9,863 nt of DNA from Chloroflexota bacterium (lineage in GTDB: Bacteria; Chloroflexota; Limnocylindria; Limnocylindrales; CSP1-4): assembly GCA_021790375.1 (NCBI GenBank), contig JAJYEB010000046.1, positions 1 through 9,863 of the forward strand, written 5' to 3'. A program made the position numbers and the translations under genes. Numbering within the stretch: position 1 is the first letter of the stretch; each line of letters opens with the position of its first letter. Below are positions 5,581 to 9,863 of the stretch, in pieces. The notes beneath the pieces are model-generated. The model was not told where the DNA came from. It was given only the letters and a program-made list of their open reading frames with translations, and did no database searches.

Positions 5581-7125
5581 ATGCCCGCACCCCGCCCGTC
5601 AACTCCGGATGCCCCGCGCGATCCACGGGCCGATGAGCGCACGCCGGGCGCGGGCAGCTCCCCGGGCCGGCTCGGCCTGCTCGACAGCGGCCCGCCCGAG
5701 GCGGCGGCGGTCGCGGCCCTCGTGCCGCCCGCCGTCCACGCCATCCTCGACCGGCTCTGGTCGAATGGGCACGCCGCGTACGTGGTCGGGGGGTCGCTGC
5801 GCGACGCGCTGCTGGGCGGAACACCCCAGGACTGGGACGTCACCACGGACGCGCGTCCGGGCAGGATCCAGGTGCTGTTTCCCGGCAGCCACTACGAGAA
5901 CCGGTTCGGGACCGTGCTCGTGCCGGCCGGCGCGGGCGAGGTGGTCGAAGTCACCACCTACCGGCACGATCATCGCTACCGCGATCACCGGCGCCCGGAC
6001 GAGGTGACCTTTGGCGACGACCTGGCGGGAGACCTGGTGCGACGGGACTTCACCGTCAACGCCCTGGCCTGGGGACGCCGCGCCCGCGACGCCCGGACGG
6101 AACTGGTGGACGTGTCGGGTGGGATCGACGACCTGCGGGCCGGCGTCCTCCGGGCGGTGGGCGACCCGATCGAGCGCTTCGGCGAGGATGCCCTCCGATT
6201 GATGAGAGGAGCCCGGCTCGCCGCCCAGCTCGGGTTCCGGCTGGATCCTGCGACGGAATCGGGCATGCGCCGTGCCGCCAGCCTGGTGCGTCACGTCTCC
6301 CAGGAGCGCATCGGCCAGGAGCTGCGCAAGATGCTGCGCGCGCGCGAGCCCTCGCGCGGCCTGCGGATCATGGCCGACACCGGCATCCTCGAGGGCGCGA
6401 TCCCCGAGCTGGCCGAACAGCGCGGCGTGCCACAGGCGAAGGTCCCGGGCATGGACTGCTGGGAGCACACGCTCTGGACCGTGGACGCGGCGCGACGGCT
6501 CCGACCGGACGACGACGGGATGGCGCTGGCGGCGCTCTTCCACGACGCGGGGAAGCCCCGGACCATGAACGCGGGGCACTTCATCGGCCACGAGAACGCC
6601 GGCGCCGAGATCGCGGAACGCGTCCTGCGACGCCTCGCCGTCCCCGGGAAGGAGATCGCTCGCATCACCCACCTGATCCGCCACCACATGTTCAACTACG
6701 AGCCGTCGTGGAGCGACTCCGCCGTGCGCCGGCTGGTGCAGCGGGTGGGACCCGACGCGCTCGACGACCTGCTGGCCCTGCGCGAGGCGGACAACCTGGG
6801 GAGCGGCCAGCGCGCGGACGAAGGCCACCTGATCGAGCTGCGGCGGCGCATCACGGAGCAGCAGGCGCAGGGCTTCCCGCTGGGTCTGCGCGATCTCGCG
6901 GTCGACGGCAACGACCTGCAGCGAGAGCTCGGGCTCCCGCCGGGACCGCTCGTCGGGGCGCTGCTGGAACGCCTGCTGGATGCGGCGACCGGGGATCCTG
7001 CGCGGAACACGTACCGGCAGGCGATCCTGGATGCCCGGGCGTGGCTGCCGGAGATGACCCAGCGGGTCAACGCGCGCAGCCGCAGGCGGGGCGCATCGGG
7101 CGACAGCCCGGACCCTCGCGCATGA
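5581..7125 (+). CDS. CCA tRNA nucleotidyltransferase / poly(A) polymerase family protein with HD domain
   Basis: A 514-residue nucleotidyltransferase of class II type that most likely adds or repairs the CCA end of tRNAs. Residues 45-180 carry the polymerase-beta-like head: GGSLRD (70-75), the metal-binding pair Asp84 and Asp86 in DWD, and RRDFTVNAL (154-162). Residues 195-260 are the neck, with EDALRLMRGARLAAQLGF (202-219). An HD domain follows at about 290-410, with H296 in WEHT, H321-D322 in FHDAGK, H337 in IGHE and Asp404, so phosphohydrolase activity is plausible. The C-terminus (435-490) is the usual helical tail. The first 45 residues are Pro/Ala/Arg-rich and probably disordered. ATG 5581 has no clear Shine-Dalgarno sequence, and a start nearer residue 48 is possible. 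CCA-adding and poly(A)-adding members cannot be separated by eye. Its stop overlaps the next ATG as ATGA. Confidence 0.9.
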   Translation: MPAPRPSTPDAPRDPRADERTPGAGSSPGRLGLLDSGPPEAAAVAALVPPAVHAILDRLWSNGHAAYVVGGSLRDALLGGTPQDWDVTTDARPGRIQVLFPGSHYENRFGTVLVPAGAGEVVEVTTYRHDHRYRDHRRPDEVTFGDDLAGDLVRRDFTVNALAWGRRARDARTELVDVSGGIDDLRAGVLRAVGDPIERFGEDALRLMRGARLAAQLGFRLDPATESGMRRAASLVRHVSQERIGQELRKMLRAREPSRGLRIMADTGILEGAIPELAEQRGVPQAKVPGMDCWEHTLWTVDAARRLRPDDDGMALAALFHDAGKPRTMNAGHFIGHENAGAEIAERVLRRLAVPGKEIARITHLIRHHMFNYEPSWSDSAVRRLVQRVGPDALDDLLALREADNLGSGQRADEGHLIELRRRITEQQAQGFPLGLRDLAVDGNDLQRELGLPPGPLVGALLERLLDAATGDPARNTYRQAILDARAWLPEMTQRVNARSRRRGASGDSPDPRA

Positions 7126-7622
7126 TCGAGCGGATGCTGGAGGCCGAGCGGGACCTGGCGGTCGGCCTCGTGGACCGCGCCGAGGAGATCTACCGCGGCC
7201 TGGCCGAGGGCGACGCGCGCAACGCGGTCGCGGTCGTGGGGCTCGCGCGCTGCGCGCTCGAGCGCGGGGACGAGCACCGTGCGTACGAGCTGGCCGTGCG
7301 GGCGCTGGCGATCGACCCGGACGACGCGGCGGCGCTGCGGATGGAGGCGCGGCTCTCGGAGGTGCTCGCGACGCGCGGGGAGCACGTGGAGCGGCCCGCG
7401 CTGGTGGCCGGCGGCGGCACGTCCGGCGCGGATGCGAGCGCAGGCGCCGGCGGCACGTCCGACGCAGCGGGCGCCGGCGGTATGGCCGGCGGTGTTGTCG
7501 GCGGAGCGGGCGCCGAGCCGACCGGGGCTGGAGGAGGCGCCGGCAGCGCGCCGACCCGGCAGCCGACCCAGGCAACCGCACCGAGACCGGGCCTGCTGCG
7601 GCGTATCCTCGGCCGCAGATGA
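7122..7622 (+). CDS. Small TPR-like protein with Gly/Ala-rich tail
   Basis: A 166-residue protein starting at ATG 7122, which overlaps the stop of the nucleotidyltransferase gene by four bases (ATGA), so its translation is probably coupled. Residues 5-75 look like two tetratricopeptide-type helical hairpins: LVDRAEEIYRGLAEGDARN and then ALERGDEHRAYELAVRALAI followed by DPDD, the usual end of a TPR unit. Such repeats bind other proteins. Residues 94-150 are almost entirely Gly, Ala, Ser and Thr, including duplicated GGTS blocks, and should be disordered. The last residues (GLLRRILGRR) are basic and amphipathic and could touch membrane or nucleic acid. No signal peptide or enzyme motif is visible. 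The function is unknown. Its position suggests cotranslation with tRNA-processing and sugar-nucleotide genes, but no specific role follows. Confidence 0.72.
   Translation: MIERMLEAERDLAVGLVDRAEEIYRGLAEGDARNAVAVVGLARCALERGDEHRAYELAVRALAIDPDDAAALRMEARLSEVLATRGEHVERPALVAGGGTSGADASAGAGGTSDAAGAGGMAGGVVGGAGAEPTGAGGGAGSAPTRQPTQATAPRPGLLRRILGRR
7413..7461 (+). repeat. Repeated 13-mer in the Gly/Ala-rich tail of the TPR-like gene
   Basis: ggcggcacgtccg occurs at 7413-7425 and 7449-7461, 36 bases apart and in frame, giving GGTS twice. A degenerate third gccggcgg follows at 7473-7480. It appears to be a local in-frame expansion of a low-complexity coding segment. Confidence 0.6.
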
Positions 7623-7635
7623 GGCACGTCGACGC

Positions 7636-8697
7636 GTGAGGGTGCTGGTCACCGGGGGTGCCGGGTACGTCGGCAGCGTGTCCGTGGAGCGGCTGGTCGC
7701 ATCCGGGCACGACGTCACGGTCCTCGACTCGCTGGTGACCGGGCACCGCTCTGCGGTCGTCGACGGCGCGCGCCTGGTCCAGGGCACGCTGCGGGACCGC
7801 GACGGCCTGGAGCGGCTGCTGCGCGAGGAGCGGATCGACGCCGTGTTGCACTGCGCGGCGCGATCCCTGGTCGGGCAGTCCGCCGCGGAGCCGGCCCTCT
7901 ACTACACCGAGAACGTGGTCGGCGGGGTCGGCCTGCTCGACGCGATGCTCGGCGCGGGCGTCGAGCGGCTGGTCTTCTCGTCAACTGCCGCGGTGTACGG
8001 AGCGCCCGAGGTGGTGCCCATCCCGGAGGACGCGCCGGTCGCCCCGATCAACCCGTACGGCGAGACGAAGCGCGCCTTCGAGGGCGCGATGCGCTGGTAC
8101 GGCGGAGCGTACGGGCTGCGCGGCGTCGCGCTGCGGTACTTCAACGTGGCCGGCGCGACGGAGCGGAACGGCGAGCAGCACGATCCCGAGACGCACCTGG
8201 TACCGAACGTCCTGGCGGCGGCACTCGGTCGCCGCCAGCTCACGGTGTTCGGCACGGACTACCCGACGCCCGATGGCACCTGCATCCGCGACTACATCCA
8301 CGTCGAGGACCTGGCGAACGCGCACCTGGCCGCACTGGAGCTGACGGCCCGGAAGCACCCCACGACCGGCAGCCCCGGCTCCGATCCCGGTTCCGAGCGC
8401 CCGGAACCGGGCGGGGGGGACCCGACCCCCGGACATGGCGGCCTCACCGTGTGCAACCTCGGGTCGGGGTCGGGCTTCAGCGTGCTGGAGGTCATCCGGG
8501 CGGCCGGATCGGTCGTGGGTCGCCCCATCCCGTACCAGGTGGGAGCGCGCCGACCGGGAGATCCGGCGGCGCTCATCGCGTCGAATGCGCGGGCCCGCGA
8601 TCTGCTCGGCTGGACGCCGCGGCACGGCACCCTGGAGGAGATGATCGGCTCCGCCTGGCGCTGGCTGGAGACCCACCCCGAGGGATACCCGCCGTAG
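7636..8697 (+). CDS. galE: UDP-glucose 4-epimerase (GalE-like) with an internal low-complexity insert
   Basis: An extended short-chain dehydrogenase of 353 residues, most likely interconverting UDP-glucose and UDP-galactose for sugar use and cell-surface polysaccharide. GTG 7636 places the NAD-binding motif TGGAGYVG at residues 6-13, right at the N-terminus as usual. The catalytic set is intact: Ser115/Ser116/Thr117 in FSSTAAVYG, and Tyr141 and Lys145 in YGETK. Further family segments are LRYFNVAGA (166-174), GTCIRDYIHVEDLA (214-227) and VCNLGSGSGFSVLEV (272-286). Residues about 237-268, just before that last segment, are a Pro/Gly/Ser-rich insert that other GalE proteins lack and that should form a surface loop. 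The start is 13 bases after the TPR-like gene's stop, without a Shine-Dalgarno sequence. Other UDP-sugar epimerases (for example UDP-GlcNAc or UDP-glucuronate) cannot be excluded by eye. Confidence 0.9.
   Translation: MRVLVTGGAGYVGSVSVERLVASGHDVTVLDSLVTGHRSAVVDGARLVQGTLRDRDGLERLLREERIDAVLHCAARSLVGQSAAEPALYYTENVVGGVGLLDAMLGAGVERLVFSSTAAVYGAPEVVPIPEDAPVAPINPYGETKRAFEGAMRWYGGAYGLRGVALRYFNVAGATERNGEQHDPETHLVPNVLAAALGRRQLTVFGTDYPTPDGTCIRDYIHVEDLANAHLAALELTARKHPTTGSPGSDPGSERPEPGGGDPTPGHGGLTVCNLGSGSGFSVLEVIRAAGSVVGRPIPYQVGARRPGDPAALIASNARARDLLGWTPRHGTLEEMIGSAWRWLETHPEGYPP
8371..8430. repeat. Cluster of hairpin-forming inverted repeats inside galE
   Basis: Three adjacent palindromic elements lie in the galE insert: AGCC/GGCT at 8371-8380, the perfect 9-bp pair CCCGGTTCC (8386-8394) and GGAACCGGG (8403-8411) around an 8-base loop, and GGGGG/CCCCC at 8415-8430. 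All lie within the stretch coding for the extra loop of the epimerase, which suggests the insert came from a structured, repeat-like DNA element. Confidence 0.65.
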
Positions 8698-8698
8698 G

Positions 8699-8782
8699 GG
8701 GACGGCGGGCGGCACGTGCGGCAGCCGGCGGCACACGCCGTCGCCACGCCCCGCGGCCCGAGCGGCCAACCGCGGCCGTCCC
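8699..8782. terminator. Possible bidirectional terminator region between galE and the MFS gene
   Basis: The 88-base gap between the two converging genes holds a 5-bp hairpin, CGGCG (8726-8730) and CGCCG (8736-8740) around GCACA. An outer inverted repeat, GGGACGGC (8699-8706) and GCCGTCCC (8775-8782), encloses it. There is no T tract, so a factor-dependent or structure-only terminator would be needed. Confidence 0.3.
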
Positions 8783-8785
8783 TGC

Positions 8786-9863
8786 CTACGCCACCGGGGC
8801 CACCTCCGCCGCGCGCTCGACGGGCCGCGGCCGATCCGCCACGCCGCGGAGCACCAGGAACCCGGCCACCATCAGCCCGAGCTGGGCGATCACCGCGAAC
8901 CGGTAGGCGTCGCGCCCCAGCGAGGGCTCCAGCACGAACAGCGTGATGCCCCAGATCACCGGGCCGGTGACGGCGCTGAACTTGCCGGCCAGTCCGTAGA
9001 GCCCGAAGAACTCGCCGACCATCTCCGGGGGCGACAGGCGCAGCATGAACACGCGGTCGCTGACCCAGGTGCCGCCCAGCGCCGCCCCGGCCAGCCCTCC
9101 GACCAGGAGAAACACCGTCTTGTCGAGCGTGCTTGCCGCCAGCAGCAGCGCCACGCACCAGAGCAGCAGCACCGTGCTCAGCGTCCGCTTCGGCCCGACC
9201 CGGTCGACCACGAAGCCCCACACGAAGCTCATGACGATCGCCACCACCGTCACGAGGACCAGCACGGTCTGTGCGTCGGCGTCGGAGTAGCCCACCGCGG
9301 CGGTCGCGAACACGGCCATGAACTGGATCACCGTGTTGATGGGGTCCGTGTAGAGCAGGCGCGCGACGAGGAACCGCAGAAGGCCGGGGAACTCCGACGC
9401 ATGCCGGGCCGTCCGCGCGATCTGCGCCCACGACCCGCGCAGGTCGATCTCCGTGAGCGCCCTGGCCGTGCGGCCGCGCCGCTCGCGGACCACGAGGAAG
9501 ACGGGCACCGCGATGATCGCGAACAGGACCGCCGTGAGGACGAAGCCGAACTCGGTCGGCTTGCCGTCGTGGAACCCCAGGGCCCGGACCGCGCCCGCGC
9601 CAACGATCGTGCCCACGTAGCCCAGCCCCACCCCGATGCCGCTCACCCTGCCTCGCGTCTCGGCCGTGCTCACCTCGGGGAGCATCGAGTCGTAGTAGAT
9701 CAGCGCCGCCTGGTAGCCGAAGTTCGCGACCGCGAAGACCGCCAGCCCCCACCAGAAGTAGACCCCGAGGACGTCGAAGCCGAGTGGATCGCCCACCAGG
9801 CCCACGACCGCGGTCGGCAGGATGCACAGCACGGTGAAGAACAACAGGAACGGCTTCCGGACG
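8786..9863 (-). CDS. MFS transporter, UMF1/Atg22-like family (N-terminus off the window)
   Basis: An inner-membrane transport protein read from the window edge to TAG at 8788-8786. The frame stays open to the last bases (VRKPFLLFF...), so the start lies beyond 9863; TTG 9844 is not a convincing start. About 359 residues are visible, with about ten hydrophobic helices. The segment YYDSMLPEVSTAETRGRVSG, followed by a GLGYVG turn, is characteristic of the UMF1/Atg22 branch of the major facilitator superfamily. GFVVDRVGPKR between two helices is an MFS motif-A-like loop. A charged cytoplasmic stretch (RERRGRTARALTEIDLRG) separates the two halves. UMF1 proteins usually have some 420-460 residues, so roughly 80-100 should be missing here. 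The yeast Atg22 relative exports amino acids from the vacuole; the bacterial substrate is unknown. Confidence 0.85.
   Translation of the reverse strand, partial: VRKPFLLFFTVLCILPTAVVGLVGDPLGFDVLGVYFWWGLAVFAVANFGYQAALIYYDSMLPEVSTAETRGRVSGIGVGLGYVGTIVGAGAVRALGFHDGKPTEFGFVLTAVLFAIIAVPVFLVVRERRGRTARALTEIDLRGSWAQIARTARHASEFPGLLRFLVARLLYTDPINTVIQFMAVFATAAVGYSDADAQTVLVLVTVVAIVMSFVWGFVVDRVGPKRTLSTVLLLWCVALLLAASTLDKTVFLLVGGLAGAALGGTWVSDRVFMLRLSPPEMVGEFFGLYGLAGKFSAVTGPVIWGITLFVLEPSLGRDAYRFAVIAQLGLMVAGFLVLRGVADRPRPVERAAEVAPVA

Noticed and set aside
5599..7851. A 750-codon open frame on the minus strand opposite the nucleotidyltransferase, TPR-like and galE genes
   Set aside because: Its translation is Arg/Pro/Ala-rich with no domain, and it mirrors three genes with clear motifs. 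Long antisense frames are expected at this G+C content.
8292..9827. A 511-codon minus-strand frame overlapping the MFS gene in another frame
   Set aside because: It is Gly/Arg-rich without hydrophobic helices, whereas the neighbouring frame gives a clear multi-helix transporter.
9842..9844. TTG 9844 as the start of the MFS transporter
   Set aside because: The frame continues to the window edge with family-like residues (RKPFLLFF), and the protein would lack its first helices.
1..9863. tRNA genes, CRISPR arrays, insertion sequences and attachment sites
   Set aside because: No cloverleaf-like segment, regularly spaced repeat-spacer pattern, transposase or terminal inverted repeats were seen; the tandem repeats found are contiguous or lie within genes.

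Overview
The window is very G+C-rich bacterial DNA with a strong preference for G or C at third codon positions, tightly packed genes, GTG starts and 4-base stop/start overlaps. This fits a high-GC free-living lineage such as Actinobacteriota or a high-GC Chloroflexota class. That placement is inferred from composition and gene style only. No tRNA, rRNA, insertion sequence, phage gene or CRISPR array is visible, and most genes are housekeeping or metabolic.

Left part (1-2748): an unrecognised protein whose start lies off the window is followed, 10 bases later, by a family 5 (UdgB-type) uracil-DNA glycosylase with an Fe-S cysteine set and a repeat-built N-terminal tail. Converging on it with a 6-base gap is a minus-strand GbsR/MarR-family regulator with an unusually long, low-complexity N-terminus. 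The divergent gap upstream of the regulator (2538-2748) is the only A+T-rich pocket in the window. It holds promoter-like hexamers on both strands and a 20-bp tandem repeat.

Middle (2749-4916): a probable leaderless two-gene unit encodes a MOSC-GNAT fusion protein and, through a GTGA overlap, an enoyl-CoA hydratase resembling bacterial methylglutaconyl-CoA hydratase (LiuC).

Right part (5049-8697): a plus-strand run of an HNH endonuclease, a CCA-adding/poly(A) polymerase-type nucleotidyltransferase with an HD domain, a small TPR-like protein (ATGA overlap) and a GalE-like UDP-glucose 4-epimerase. The spacings of 16, -4 and 13 bases suggest one operon. A minus-strand UMF1/Atg22-like MFS transporter converges from the right and runs off the window end.

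I do not see a convincing undescribed multi-gene system. The most unusual signals are the MOSC-GNAT fusion, in-frame tandem repeats and low-complexity expansions in several unrelated proteins, a palindrome-encoded insert inside GalE, leaderless-type -10 boxes seven bases before two ATGs, and the repeat-containing promoter region next to the GbsR-like regulator.
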